Source: Gemmatimonadota bacterium (GTDB lineage: Bacteria > Gemmatimonadota > Gemmatimonadetes > Gemmatimonadales > Gemmatimonadaceae). Taken from it: a stretch of DNA of 64,000 nucleotides. The stretch lies in assembly GCA_016714015.1 (NCBI GenBank), contig JADJNZ010000001.1, positions 930,001 to 994,000 on the forward strand, read 5' to 3'. This document shows positions 14,769-23,375 of the stretch, piece after piece. The translations under genes and the position numbers were made by a program. Each line of letters begins with the position of its first letter. Positions within the stretch are counted from its first letter, which is position 1. The notes under the pieces are model-generated. The model was not told the origin of the DNA, did not search any database, and saw only the letters and a program-made list of their open reading frames with translations.

Positions 14769-15656
14769 ATGACACCTGAGACCGAGGCCGCGATCGCGGC
14801 GAAGGGGTACGCCCACCCCGAGAAGCTCGTGAGCACCGACTGGCTCGCGGCGCACCTGGGCGATCCGTCGCTCCGGATCCTCGAGAGCGACGAGGACGTG
14901 CTGCTCTACGAGATGGGCCACATCCCCGGTGCGCAGAAGATCGACTGGCACGCCGACCTGAACGACCCGGTGGAGCGCGACTACATCGCGCCCGACGGCT
15001 TCACCGCGCTGCTGCGCGCGAAGGGGATCGACACGACCACGCCGGTGATCCTCTACGGGGACAAGAACAACTGGTGGGCGGCGTACGCGCTCTGGGTGTT
15101 CGAACTCTTCGGGTTCCGGAACGCGCGGCTCCTCGACGGCGGACGCGCGAAGTGGGAGGCGGAGGGTCGCGCGATGGTGACCGACGTGCCGCGCTTCCCC
15201 GCGACGACCTACGTGGCACCGCCGCGCGACGATTCGCGGATCCGCGCCTTCCTGCCCGAGGTGCTCAAGCACCAACTGGCCAACGGCGCGATGATCGACG
15301 TGCGCTCCACTCCCGAGTACACGGGCGAGCGGACCCACATGCCCGACTATCCGCAGGAGGGGACGCTCCGCGGCGGGCACATCCCGGGCGCGCGCAACGT
15401 GCCGTGGGCGCGCGCGGCCGATCCGGATGGGGCGTTCAAGGCCGCCGCCGAGCTTCGCGCGATCTACGAGGGCGAAGCGGGACTGTCGCCGACCCAGGAG
15501 ATCGTGACGTACTGCCGGATCGGCGAGCGCTCGTCGCACACCTGGTTCGTGCTGCAGTACCTCTTGGGCTATCCGACGGTCCGCAACTACGACGGCAGCT
15601 GGACCGAGTGGGGGAATGCCGTCCGCACACCGATCAAGAAGGGGAACGCACCGTGA
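14769..15656 (+). CDS. sseA: Thiosulfate/3-mercaptopyruvate sulfurtransferase (rhodanese)
   Basis: The 295-residue protein has two rhodanese domains. The N-terminal one (residues about 15-140; GHIPGAQKIDWHADLND, DKNNWWAAYALW) is inactive, and the C-terminal one carries the active-site loop CRIGERSSHTW with the catalytic cysteine. The CRxGxR form favours thiosulfate over mercaptopyruvate as sulfur donor. It acts in cytosolic sulfur transfer, cyanide detoxification or persulfide metabolism. The stop overlaps the GTG of the OsmC gene by 4 bases (GTGA), tying sulfur transfer to peroxide or thiol defence. Confidence 0.93.
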   Translation: MTPETEAAIAAKGYAHPEKLVSTDWLAAHLGDPSLRILESDEDVLLYEMGHIPGAQKIDWHADLNDPVERDYIAPDGFTALLRAKGIDTTTPVILYGDKNNWWAAYALWVFELFGFRNARLLDGGRAKWEAEGRAMVTDVPRFPATTYVAPPRDDSRIRAFLPEVLKHQLANGAMIDVRSTPEYTGERTHMPDYPQEGTLRGGHIPGARNVPWARAADPDGAFKAAAELRAIYEGEAGLSPTQEIVTYCRIGERSSHTWFVLQYLLGYPTVRNYDGSWTEWGNAVRTPIKKGNAP

Positions 15657-16078
15657 GCGAGGACGCACCGAAGAAGGTCAACAACGTCGTCGTGCGCTGG
15701 GACGGCGATCACCGGTTCGACGCTAGCCGGCTGGGGAGCGAGCGCGCGATCCGCATCGACGCGGACGCGCTCACCGGACCGGGCCCGGTCGATACGCTGC
15801 TCAGCGCGCTGGCGTCGTGCACGGGCGTGGACATCGTGGACATCCTCGAGAAGCGCCGCACGCCGGTGCAGGGGATGACGGTCGAGGTGCGCGGCGAGCG
15901 CGCGAACGCCGTGCCGGCGCGACTCGTGCGGATCCACCTGCAGTACCGCATCCGGGGCGCAGGCATCGAACGCGTGCACGCGGAGCGGGCGATCGAGCTC
16001 GCGGTGACGAAGTACTGTAGCGTGCGCGACAGCCTCGACCCGGCGTTGCCGGTGGAGTGGAGCCTCGAGCTGGCCTGA
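15653..16078 (+). CDS. OsmC/Ohr-family peroxiredoxin-like protein
   Basis: The 141-residue protein is read from GTG 15653, overlapping the sseA stop by 4 bases. OsmC hallmarks are present: a first reactive cysteine in LLSALASCTGVDI, a second in VTKYCSVRDSL, and the preceding strand region RWDGDHRFDASR. The family reduces organic hydroperoxides with two cysteines. The long open frame beginning at 15074 is only the antisense-free extension through sseA and is not the real start. A hairpin at 16138-16168 terminates this unit. Confidence 0.9.
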   Translation: MSEDAPKKVNNVVVRWDGDHRFDASRLGSERAIRIDADALTGPGPVDTLLSALASCTGVDIVDILEKRRTPVQGMTVEVRGERANAVPARLVRIHLQYRIRGAGIERVHAERAIELAVTKYCSVRDSLDPALPVEWSLELA

Positions 16079-16137
16079 GGAGCGAGGGGCGCGGCGAAGG
16101 AACGGGCAGCGAGCGTGGCGGGCAGAGGGACGAAGAC

Positions 16138-16168
16138 GCGGGCGGCACCCATTCCGGGAGCCGCCCGC
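16138..16168. terminator. Bidirectional terminator between OsmC and plug-like gene
   Basis: GCGGGCGGC and GCCGCCCGC pair perfectly over 9 bp around a 13-base loop, midway between two convergent stops (16078 and 16223). A pyrimidine-rich stretch including TTCTTATTTCC follows on the plus side. Confidence 0.6.
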
Positions 16169-16222
16169 GCATTGCATCTGCCGCCCCTGTTCTTATTTCC
16201 GCCTTATTCCCTCCTCCTCCTG

Positions 16223-17035
16223 CTACGGCCCATCCTTGGTCCAGATCAACACCATTCCGCAGCGGCGATCGAGTCCGTTGAACTGCGCGGGGACCGTGGC
16301 AGGGCCGCTGTAGACCTCGATTCCCGCGATCTCGCGCGGGTTGGGGAGGAGCTCGAGCGGGAAGCGCGGGGGCATGGGGACGTTGTCGACCACGATCTGG
16401 ACCGCACAGGCACCGGCGCCATCCCCGTAGATCGATCCACCTTCGCGCTTGCTGATGGCGACGAGGTCCGGGTTGCCCGAGGCGTTGGGCGTGGGCGCGA
16501 GCGAGATGCTCGGCGCGAGACGCAGGTAGTCCGCCGAGACTGGGAGATTGCGCTTGGTGATCTGCTCTTCCGTGAGGAAGAAGCCCCACCCCTGCTCACG
16601 ACGCTTCTCGAACTCGATCATGCGCAGCGACCGACGCTCCTCGGTGACGACGACGCGGTCCATCGTCTGGATGGCCGGCTCCATCGTGAAGGAGAGCCGG
16701 AGCGTATCGCGCACGCCCACCTGGATGATCGAGGAGATGGGCCGGAAGCCGATGCGACGGACGATGAGGAGGTACTGGCCCGCGGGCACGTCGTTGAAGC
16801 GGAAACGGCCCTGCGAATTTGTCTGGAGTTTGATCTCCGTCCTGAGGACGCTGACCTCGGCGAACGAGACGGGCCGTAGCGAGGTGTCCGAGACGACCCC
16901 GTCGATCACTCCGGTGGTGCGCGGCGGGGGCGCGGGGGCAGCCGCCCGATTCGGGTTCGCCCATTGGGCGTCGACCCGACCGGCGAGGAGGAATGCGGCG
17001 GCGAGGAGAATCGCGGACTTCATGCGGCGCGTCAT
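16223..17035 (-). CDS. Secreted carboxypeptidase-regulatory/plug-like protein
   Basis: The chosen start is ATG 17035 (MTRRMKSAILLAAAF); ATG 17023 is an alternative and neither has a clear ribosome site. After a signal peptide ending near VDAQW, residues about 45-130 form a carboxypeptidase-regulatory domain (GVIDGVVSDTSLRPVSFAEV, LLIVRRIGFRPIS). Residues about 165-270 resemble the plug of TonB-dependent receptors (YLRLAPSISLAPTPN, CAVQIVVDNVPMP, IAGIEVYSGPATVP, CGMVLIWTK) but no barrel follows. Two cysteines bracket the plug-like part. Such barrel-less plug proteins are common in this type of organism; the role may be partner to a receptor or substrate binding. It is divergent from the SusC gene and paralogous to the protein at 1-842. 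Confidence 0.8.
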   Translation of the reverse strand: MTRRMKSAILLAAAFLLAGRVDAQWANPNRAAAPAPPPRTTGVIDGVVSDTSLRPVSFAEVSVLRTEIKLQTNSQGRFRFNDVPAGQYLLIVRRIGFRPISSIIQVGVRDTLRLSFTMEPAIQTMDRVVVTEERRSLRMIEFEKRREQGWGFFLTEEQITKRNLPVSADYLRLAPSISLAPTPNASGNPDLVAISKREGGSIYGDGAGACAVQIVVDNVPMPPRFPLELLPNPREIAGIEVYSGPATVPAQFNGLDRRCGMVLIWTKDGP

Positions 17036-17101
17036 TCGCGGATGGTACACCGGTCGTGCCTCAGGGTTCAACGCTGGCAGGGTCGAACGCGACATTCCGC
17101 T

Positions 17102-17119
17102 CCTGACCAATCGGTCAGG
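17102..17119. promoter_or_regulatory. TetR-type operator-like palindrome
   Basis: CCTGACC-AATC-GGTCAGG is an exact 7-bp inverted repeat with a 4-base spacer, a layout typical of TetR-family operators. It lies in the only notably AT-rich stretch nearby (TCATATATCC follows), between the divergent plug-like and SusC genes. No TetR gene is in the window. Confidence 0.5.
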
Positions 17120-17286
17120 TCAATCATATATCCGATACTTGCGGACTTCGCCGAAATGGTGCCTTTTCCGTTCGGCACATTACCGGCCGGGCGAGCGCCC
17201 TGCCGATGTCACGGATCGACGACAGTGACATGCGTAGTGTGACGCAAGGTACAACGCGGTACACCCTTACCAATCTTGGAGGTCAC

Positions 17287-20200
17287 GTGGGAACGAGGAA
17301 ACTCGTCGCGGCGATCCTCGCACTTGCCCTGGCGTTCGGTGGATCGAACGTGCAGGCGCAGGGGACGCGAGAGGTCACCGGCAAGGTCACGCAGGTCGGC
17401 GGCGCACCACTCGCTGAGGCCAGCGTCACGGTATTGGGGCAGCCCATCGGGGCGCGCTCCAACGAGAGCGGTGAGTACCGCCTTCGCGTTCCGGCGGGCG
17501 AAGTCACGCTCCTGGTGCGCGCGATCGGCTTCAAGCGCATGTCGGTGAAGGTCGCGGCGAACGCGACCACGCAGGATTTCGCACTTGAGAAGGACGTCCT
17601 GCAGCTCGAGGGCGTGACGGTGACGGGTCAGGCGACGACGGTGGATCGCCGCAACGCGACGACCCCGGTCGCCGCGGTGAACGCCGAGGAGCTCAACCGC
17701 GTCCCGGCGCGCTCGATCGAGAATCAGCTCTCGGGCAAGATCCTCGGCGCGCGCATCTTCGAGAACAACGGCGCGCCGGGCGGTGGTGCCCAGGTGCAGA
17801 TCCGTGGCGCGACGTCGATCCTCGGGCAGGGCGACCCGCTCTACGTCATCGACGGCGTCATCGTCTCGAACGCGTCGATCCCGAACGCGGCGAACTCGAT
17901 CTCGCGCGCCGGCGGCGGCGTCGGCGGTGGCCAGGACAACGCGGTCAACCGTCTCGCCGACATCAACCCGTCGGACATCGAGTCGGTCGAAGTGCTCAAG
18001 TCGGCGGCGGCCTCGGCCATCTACGGCTCGCGCGCGACGAACGGCGTCGTGGTGATCACGACCAAGCGCGGCCGCTCCGGCGCGCCGAGCTGGAACCTGA
18101 CGCAGCGCGTCGGGACCGCGGCGCTCTATCGCAAGATCGGATTCCGGCACTGGGACGACATCAACGCGCTCGTCCCGGGCGGCACCGACTTCACCTGGAT
18201 CGGCAACGCGGCCGCGCTCGATGAGGCGCAGGCGGCGTGCAACCCGAACTGCTCCAACTACGACTACGAGCAGCAGCTCTTCGGCCGCACCGACCCGACG
18301 TTCGAGACGATCCTCTCGACGCGCGGTGGCGCGGGCAACACGAAGTACTTCGCGTCGGTGAGCGACAAGCAGGAGGCCGGCATCATGCTCCGCACAGGCG
18401 CGCGCCGCACCTCGGGCCGCATGAACATCGACCAGACGATCGGCACGAAGGTGACGATCTCCGCCGGCCTCGGCGTGACGCGCAACTTCAATCAGCGCGG
18501 CATCACGAACAACAACAATGCCGGCATCTCGCCGACCTATGATCTGGGGTACATCCCCCACGTCATGGATTTCCGCCGCCAGGCTGACGGCTCGTGGCCG
18601 GTGAACCCGTTCTACGCCGGCGGCACGTCGGTGTCGAACCCGTTCGCGAACGCCGAGTACATCAAGAACAACGAAGAGGTGTGGCGCCAGACGGGCAACG
18701 TCCGCTTCGCGTACCAGGCCTTCTCGAACGCGCAGCACAATGTCAACGTCTCGTACCAGGCCGGCCTCGACCGCTTCCACCAGGACGGCATCGGCTTCTC
18801 GCCACCGTTCCTCCAGTTCGAGCCGAACGACAACTTCGCCGGCACGAGCTCGGTCTCGACGTCGCAGGTGATGCAGATGAACCAGAGCGTCAACGTCGTC
18901 CACACCTGGACGCCGACGCTTCCCTGGATCAACAGCCTGACGACCTCCTTCGGCGGGACGGCGGAAGAGCAGCGCCTGAAGACCTACCGGACGCGCGGCC
19001 GCGGCCTTCTCCCGACGGTCGGCCTCTCGGCCGGTGCCGCCGAGACAGTGGTCGAGGACGGTCGCCAGGAGTTCCGGGACCAGTCGCTGTACCTGAACGA
19101 GCAGGCGCTCCTCCTCAACGAGGCGCTCTCGGTCGCGATCGGCTTCCGCATGGACCGCTCGTCGGCGAACGGCGACCAGGAGAAGTATTACCTGTTCCCG
19201 AAGTACTCGGCGGCGTATCGCTTCGAGAAGCCCTGGTGGGCCTCGCAGTACACCGATGAGATCAAGCTCCGCGCCTCGTGGGGCCAGTCGGGCAACCGGC
19301 CGCGCTATGCGGACCGCGACGTGCTCTTCGCGAATGCCGGCATCATCGACGGCCGCTCGGGCCTCGTCTCGGCCGGCACGCTCGGCAACCCGGCGATCAC
19401 GCCGGAGACGATGAGCGAGACGGACATCGGCATCGATGCCTCGTTCCTCAACCAGCGCATCAACTTCGAGCTCACGAACTACAGCCGCGTCATCACGGAC
19501 CTCCTCCTCACCTTCCCGCTGCCGCCGTCGTCGGGCCTGGCGCAGCAGATCGTGAACGGCGGCCAGATGTCGGTGAAGGGCTGGGAGTTCGGCATCACCG
19601 GCATCCCGGTGCAGCGCGGCCAGTTCACCTGGACGTCGCGCATCAACTACACGGCGAACGAGCAGACCGTGGACAACCTGCTCGTGAACGGCGCGGTCGT
19701 GCCGGACTTCGCGGTGCCGGGTTCCTTCGGCGCCACGTACGGCCGCAACCGCATCGCCTCGGGTCTTCGTTCGACGCTGGTGTGGGCGAACGCCCCGCTG
19801 CGCCCGAACGGCACGGGCGGCTTCTCGGTGGCCGACACGATCGTCGGCGATGCGAATCCGTACCACCAGACGCAGTTCACCAACGACTTCACGTACGGCC
19901 GCTGGACCATGTCGACGCTGTTCGACTGGCGCAACGGCGGTCTCGTGTCGAACATGACGAACAACCTCTGGGACGAGGGCGGCAACTCGCGCGACTTCGA
20001 CGAGCCGTTCCGCGGCACGACCAAGGGCCTGTATCGGTACAATGACACGTTCGCGACCGGCGACAGTCGCGTCTACATCCAGCCCGGGACGTTCCTGAAG
20101 CTCCGCGAGATCACGGTCTCGTACCAGGCGCCGAACACGTTCGTGAACACCTGGCTGAAGGGCGCCAAGGACCTGCGCGTCTCGCTCAGCGGCCGCAACC

Positions 20201-20337
20201 TCTGGGTCAAGACCGATTACTGGTCGTACGATCCGGAGTTCAACAACTTCGGCAACACGAACTTCAACCGTTTCATCGACCTCGCGCCGTTCCCGACGAG
20301 CCGCCAGTTCTTCTTCAGCGTCGACATCGGGTACTGA
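17287..20337 (+). CDS. SusC/RagA-type TonB-dependent outer-membrane receptor
   Basis: The likely start is GTG 17287, with GGAGG at 17278-17282 and an immediate signal peptide (GTRKLVAAILALALAFGG, ending at VQAQ). The ORF opens further upstream at 17206 without a ribosome site. Domains of the roughly 1016-residue protein: carboxypeptidase-regulatory fold (REVTGKVTQVGGAPLAEASV; LLVRAIGFKRMSV), plug domain with SusC signature elements (QIRGATSILGQGDPLYVIDG; SIEVLKSAAASAIYGSRA at about residue 260), then the barrel ending with the aromatic strand RQFFFSVDIGY. With the SusD partner 15 bases downstream it imports a polymer fragment or peptide across the outer membrane using TonB energy. No glycosidase is linked, so substrate is open. 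Confidence 0.95.
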   Translation: MGTRKLVAAILALALAFGGSNVQAQGTREVTGKVTQVGGAPLAEASVTVLGQPIGARSNESGEYRLRVPAGEVTLLVRAIGFKRMSVKVAANATTQDFALEKDVLQLEGVTVTGQATTVDRRNATTPVAAVNAEELNRVPARSIENQLSGKILGARIFENNGAPGGGAQVQIRGATSILGQGDPLYVIDGVIVSNASIPNAANSISRAGGGVGGGQDNAVNRLADINPSDIESVEVLKSAAASAIYGSRATNGVVVITTKRGRSGAPSWNLTQRVGTAALYRKIGFRHWDDINALVPGGTDFTWIGNAAALDEAQAACNPNCSNYDYEQQLFGRTDPTFETILSTRGGAGNTKYFASVSDKQEAGIMLRTGARRTSGRMNIDQTIGTKVTISAGLGVTRNFNQRGITNNNNAGISPTYDLGYIPHVMDFRRQADGSWPVNPFYAGGTSVSNPFANAEYIKNNEEVWRQTGNVRFAYQAFSNAQHNVNVSYQAGLDRFHQDGIGFSPPFLQFEPNDNFAGTSSVSTSQVMQMNQSVNVVHTWTPTLPWINSLTTSFGGTAEEQRLKTYRTRGRGLLPTVGLSAGAAETVVEDGRQEFRDQSLYLNEQALLLNEALSVAIGFRMDRSSANGDQEKYYLFPKYSAAYRFEKPWWASQYTDEIKLRASWGQSGNRPRYADRDVLFANAGIIDGRSGLVSAGTLGNPAITPETMSETDIGIDASFLNQRINFELTNYSRVITDLLLTFPLPPSSGLAQQIVNGGQMSVKGWEFGITGIPVQRGQFTWTSRINYTANEQTVDNLLVNGAVVPDFAVPGSFGATYGRNRIASGLRSTLVWANAPLRPNGTGGFSVADTIVGDANPYHQTQFTNDFTYGRWTMSTLFDWRNGGLVSNMTNNLWDEGGNSRDFDEPFRGTTKGLYRYNDTFATGDSRVYIQPGTFLKLREITVSYQAPNTFVNTWLKGAKDLRVSLSGRNLWVKTDYWSYDPEFNNFGNTNFNRFIDLAPFPTSRQFFFSVDIGY

Positions 20338-20352
20338 CCAATGAGGAACTCC

Positions 20353-21759
20353 ATGAAGAAGGGACTCATCCTCGGACTGACCGGCGTGGCGTTCGTCGCC
20401 GCGGCCTGCAGCGCCGATCCACTCTCGATCCCCAACCCGAACTCGCCGACGGTGGCGGGAGCGTCGGCCGACCCGGGCGCGCTGCAGTTGCAGGCGACGG
20501 GCATCACGCGCCAGCTCCGCGGCGGATTGGGGGCGTACATCACCGCCACCGCCCGGTTCGGTCGCGAGGGCTACATCTACACCCCGAACGAGGGGCGCAA
20601 CACCTCGCACTACCTGATCGGACTCTCTGGACAGAATCGCCTCGACCCGACCGGCTTCGCGGTGGGCGTGTGGGGCGGCAACTACGGGAACCTGCGCGAC
20701 ATCTTCAACTTCAAGAACGTCGTGAACGGGAGCACGACCCTGTCGGCCACGCAGCAGAGCGCGGCCCTCGGGTTCGCGCGGACCATCGAGGCGCTCGAGC
20801 TGTTGTACGTGATCGCGGGGCGTGACTCGCTCGGCGCCGTGGTGCAGATCAACCAGAACGCGTCGGATCTCGCGCCGTTCGTCTCGCGCGACTCCGTCTA
20901 CCGCTACATCCTCGGCACGCTCGACGGCGCCGATACGGATCTCGGCGCAGGCGGTGCGGCGTTCCCGTTCGTGCTCCACTCGGGCTTCGCTGGATTCAAC
21001 ACGCCGACGACGTTCCGGCAGTTCAACCGTGCCATCCGCGCGCGCGCGTCGGTCTACTTCGCCACGCGTGGCGGTGGCAACGCGCTCTACACTCAGGCGC
21101 TGACGGCGCTCGCTGCGTCGTTCCTGAACGGCGCGGCAGCCAACGCGGCGGCGATGGACGCGGGCATCTACCACGTCTACTCCACCGCGACGGGTGACGC
21201 GACGAACGGCGTCGGCCAGAATGCCGACTACCTGACGCATCCGTCGTTCGCCACGGACATCGCGGTGGGAGACCTCCGCGCGTCGAAGTGGACGGTGCTC
21301 GCAACGGCGCGCAATGCGCCGCAGAGCCTTGGCATCGCGACCAATCTCGCGATGAACCGGTACGCGGCCAACAACACCCGTGTCCCGGTCATCCGCAACG
21401 AGGAGCTCATCCTCCTGCGCGCCGAGGCGCGGTGGTTCACGAACGACAAGGCGAACGCGATCGCCGACCTCAACACCGTCCGGTCGGTCTCGGGCGGACT
21501 CGGCGCGAGCACCGTCACGGTCGGCTCGACCGATGCGCAGTTCATCGATGCGCTGCTGTACGAGCGCCGGTTCTCCCTGCTCTCCGAGGGGCACCGCTGG
21601 GTCGATCACCGTCGGTTCGATCGTCTGGGCGACCTGCCCCGCGACATCACGACGGGCAACAACGCGCACTTCGTAGCGCGCGTGATGCCGATCCCGCAAG
21701 GCGAGTGCCTCGTCCGCGCCCGCGCGAACGATCCGGCGCTCGCCGGGCCGGGGTGCTAG
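20353..21759 (+). CDS. SusD/RagB-type surface lipoprotein
   Basis: The favoured start is ATG 20353 (MKKGLILGLTG) with GAGGAA at 20344-20349; ATG 20341 is possible but poorly spaced. The lipobox VAAAC is followed by a SusD-like mature protein of about 445 residues with TPR-type helices: IEALELLYVIAGRD, FRQFNRAIRARASVYFA, and the conserved end region ELILLRAEARWF, ALLYERRFSLLSEGHRWVD. It forms the lid of the SusC channel and binds the substrate at the cell surface. Gene order SusC then SusD is canonical. A strong bidirectional terminator follows. Confidence 0.94.
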   Translation: MKKGLILGLTGVAFVAAACSADPLSIPNPNSPTVAGASADPGALQLQATGITRQLRGGLGAYITATARFGREGYIYTPNEGRNTSHYLIGLSGQNRLDPTGFAVGVWGGNYGNLRDIFNFKNVVNGSTTLSATQQSAALGFARTIEALELLYVIAGRDSLGAVVQINQNASDLAPFVSRDSVYRYILGTLDGADTDLGAGGAAFPFVLHSGFAGFNTPTTFRQFNRAIRARASVYFATRGGGNALYTQALTALAASFLNGAAANAAAMDAGIYHVYSTATGDATNGVGQNADYLTHPSFATDIAVGDLRASKWTVLATARNAPQSLGIATNLAMNRYAANNTRVPVIRNEELILLRAEARWFTNDKANAIADLNTVRSVSGGLGASTVTVGSTDAQFIDALLYERRFSLLSEGHRWVDHRRFDRLGDLPRDITTGNNAHFVARVMPIPQGECLVRARANDPALAGPGC

Positions 21760-21762
21760 CGC

Positions 21763-21869
21763 AAGATGTAGGCTGAAGGACGAAGGGATGGTGAAGCGGG
21801 CCCGGCGATCTCTCGCCGGGCCCGCTTTGCGTTCTACCTTCTTCCTTCGGCCTTCTGCCCTCTGCCTTA
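21763..21869. repeat. Purine/pyrimidine heptad element around a terminator, copy 2
   Basis: A purine arm (GTAGGCTGAAGGACGAAGGG) lies before, and a pyrimidine arm of CCTTCNN heptads (CTTCTTCCTTCGGCCTTCTG and on) after, the terminator at 21794-21827. The design is the same as at 12605 and 24021. The arm runs into the TAA stop of mogA. Confidence 0.6.
21794..21827. terminator. Strong bidirectional terminator between susD-like gene and mogA
   Basis: A perfect 15-bp stem (AAGCGGGCCCGGCGA with its complement) closes a 4-base loop, TCTC, and is followed by TTGCGTTC. It is centred between convergent stops at 21759 and 21867. Confidence 0.8.
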
Positions 21870-22391
21870 GCGCCTCAGTTCGCGCAACGCGTGCGCGCCT
21901 TCCGCCATGATGATCCGCTCCATCGCCAGCTGGCAGGCGGCCTTCGACCCGGGGAGTGAGACGAGCAGCTTTCCGCGCGCACTCCCGGCCGTCGCGCGAC
22001 TCAGGATCGCGGCGGTCCCGACCTGCTCCTTGAAGCTCAGCATCCGGAACAGTTCGCCGAAGCCGGGCATCTCCTTGTCGAACAAAGGGCGCACGACCTC
22101 GATGGTGCGGTCGCGTGAGCCGAGACCGGTGCCACCGGTCACGATGATCAGGTCAAGCTCGTCGCGGCCGAGCCAGTCGACGAGGCGCGTCAGCACCTGC
22201 GCCTCGTCGTTCGGCAGCAGGTCGGACGCCTGGACCGTGTGACCCGCCGTTGAGAGCGCCTCGCGCAGGTACCGCCCCGACTCGTCCGTCTCGAGGGTGC
22301 GGGAGTCGCTCACGGTGAGCACGGCGGCGCGCAGCGCAGTGAACCTCCTGGCGTCCGCGCGGTGTGCCTTCGTCCCGTCAGGGACGGTCAC
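21867..22391 (-). CDS. mogA: Molybdopterin adenylyltransferase (MogA/MoaB family)
   Basis: The 174-residue protein is read from GTG 22391, overlapping the anti-sigma stop by 4 bases (GTGA). MogA/MoaB motifs: AAVLTVSDSRTLETDESG, the nucleotide loop VTGGTGLGSRDRTIE and the closing LVSLPGSKAACQLAMERI. It adenylates molybdopterin before molybdenum insertion; members named MoaB do the same in many bacteria. Being the third gene of a sigma/anti-sigma operon is unusual and suggests stress-linked cofactor supply. No other molybdenum-cofactor genes are near. Confidence 0.92.
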   Translation of the reverse strand: MTVPDGTKAHRADARRFTALRAAVLTVSDSRTLETDESGRYLREALSTAGHTVQASDLLPNDEAQVLTRLVDWLGRDELDLIIVTGGTGLGSRDRTIEVVRPLFDKEMPGFGELFRMLSFKEQVGTAAILSRATAGSARGKLLVSLPGSKAACQLAMERIIMAEGAHALRELRR

Positions 22392-22660
22392 GCCCCGAGC
22401 CCCTCGGTGCGCAGCGTGGCGAGGACGCGCTCGCGAACGACCTTCGGGCACTTCGCCTCGTCGCGCGCCCGGTGCACGACCTCGAGGAATCGCCGCTCGA
22501 AGTCGGCGGTCTCGAAGCAGTGCTTGCAGCCGGCGACATGCGCCTTGAGGCGCGCCTCGAGCGTGTCGTCCACCTCCCCGTCGAGGAAGTCGAAGAGCTT
22601 CTCCAGCGCCGCGTCGCAGTCGAGGGGCGCGTGATCGTGGTGATGCTGGTCGTGCGTCAT
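22388..22660 (-). CDS. Soluble zinc-binding anti-sigma factor (ZAS, RsrA-like)
   Basis: The gene encodes 90 residues from ATG 22660, whose ATGA overlaps the sigma-factor stop. The zinc anti-sigma motif H-x3-C-x2-C is visible in HVAGCKHC, and there is no membrane segment, as in RsrA and ChrR. A further cysteine lies in LDCDAALEKLFDFLDGEVDD and another in EAKCPKVV. The N-terminus is strikingly histidine-rich (HDQHHHDH) and may add a metal site. It probably holds the adjacent sigma factor inactive until oxidised or stripped of zinc. Confidence 0.88.
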   Translation of the reverse strand: MTHDQHHHDHAPLDCDAALEKLFDFLDGEVDDTLEARLKAHVAGCKHCFETADFERRFLEVVHRARDEAKCPKVVRERVLATLRTEGLGA

Positions 22661-23259
22661 GCAGGACTCCGGGAAGCGCGATCGGTGATGAGGCCGGCAT
22701 CGCGGGCGTGCTGGGCGAGACTCTGCTGCAGGAGCTTCCGGCCGCGGAACAGGCGTGACCGGACCGTGCCGACCGGCACGCCGAGTACCTCGGCGGCGGC
22801 CTCGTACGGCTGGTCCTCGAGATCGACGAGCACGACGACGCTCTTGAACGCCTCGGGGAGCGCATCGAGCGCGGCGGTGATCGCCGGCCCGAGGTCGGCG
22901 CGATCGAGGATCGGGTCGAGCCCGCCGCGCACCCACGCCTCCTGCGCCTGACTCGCTTCGGCGGCGGCGGTGGCATCGTCGTCGAGCGTCACCTCACGCT
23001 GCGCGCGCTCCCGTGACCGCAGGAAGACGTTGCGCGCGATGGTGAAGAGCCAGCGCCGAATGTCGGTCCCGGGCTCGAACGTGTGCCAGGAGCGGAAGGC
23101 GCGCAGATACGTATCCTGCACGACGTCCTCGGCATCGCTCACGTCGCGCGTCAGCGATCGGGCGAACCGGTAGACGTCGTCCATGGCGCCAAGGGCGGCG
23201 TTGGAGAACTCGGGAGGGGCGGCCGGGCGTGCGCCGGACTCTGGGGTGTCGGTCATCAT
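22657..23259 (-). CDS. ECF-type RNA polymerase sigma factor
   Basis: The 200-residue protein shows region 2 (DDVYRFARSLTRDVSDAEDV, then VQDTYLRAFRSW and RRWLFTIARNVFL) and region 4 (LPEAFKSVVVLVDLEDQPY, VLGVPVGTVRSRLFRGRKLL), with no region 1 or 3, as in ECF factors of the RpoE/SigR group. Start MMTD at 23259 or the second methionine at 23256. Its operon continues with the zinc anti-sigma factor and mogA by 4-base overlaps. A GGAACC element upstream may be its own promoter. Confidence 0.94.
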   Translation of the reverse strand: MMTDTPESGARPAAPPEFSNAALGAMDDVYRFARSLTRDVSDAEDVVQDTYLRAFRSWHTFEPGTDIRRWLFTIARNVFLRSRERAQREVTLDDDATAAAEASQAQEAWVRGGLDPILDRADLGPAITAALDALPEAFKSVVVLVDLEDQPYEAAAEVLGVPVGTVRSRLFRGRKLLQQSLAQHARDAGLITDRASRSPA

Positions 23260-23292
23260 GGGAACGTCTCACAAATCCCGGCCGGATGCAAA

Positions 23293-23298
23293 GGTTCC
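23293..23298 (-). promoter_or_regulatory. Candidate ECF -35 element (autoregulation)
   Basis: On the minus strand GGAACC followed by TTTGC lies 34 bases before the sigma-factor start. GGAAC is the classic -35 core of RpoE-like ECF promoters. Seventeen bases further on is TTTGTGA, which could serve as the -10. The -10 is not a clear match to any one consensus, so this is tentative. Confidence 0.4.
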
Positions 23299-23375
23299 GG
23301 GGTCAGGGAGCCCCTCGCAGGGCATCGGGGCCGCGCGGACTTGCCGTGGCGCCCCGCTCGGACGGAGCTTTCGGC

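Noticed and set aside
13560..15668. 702-residue minus-strand open frame under the amidohydrolase and sseA
   Set aside because: It spans two confidently identified plus-strand genes and shows only Arg-rich antisense composition.
17209..21699. 1496-residue open frame antisense to the SusC/SusD genes
   Set aside because: Composition is Arg/Val/Ala/Glu with no recognisable domain, and it mirrors codon bias of the strongly supported SusC and SusD genes on the other strand.
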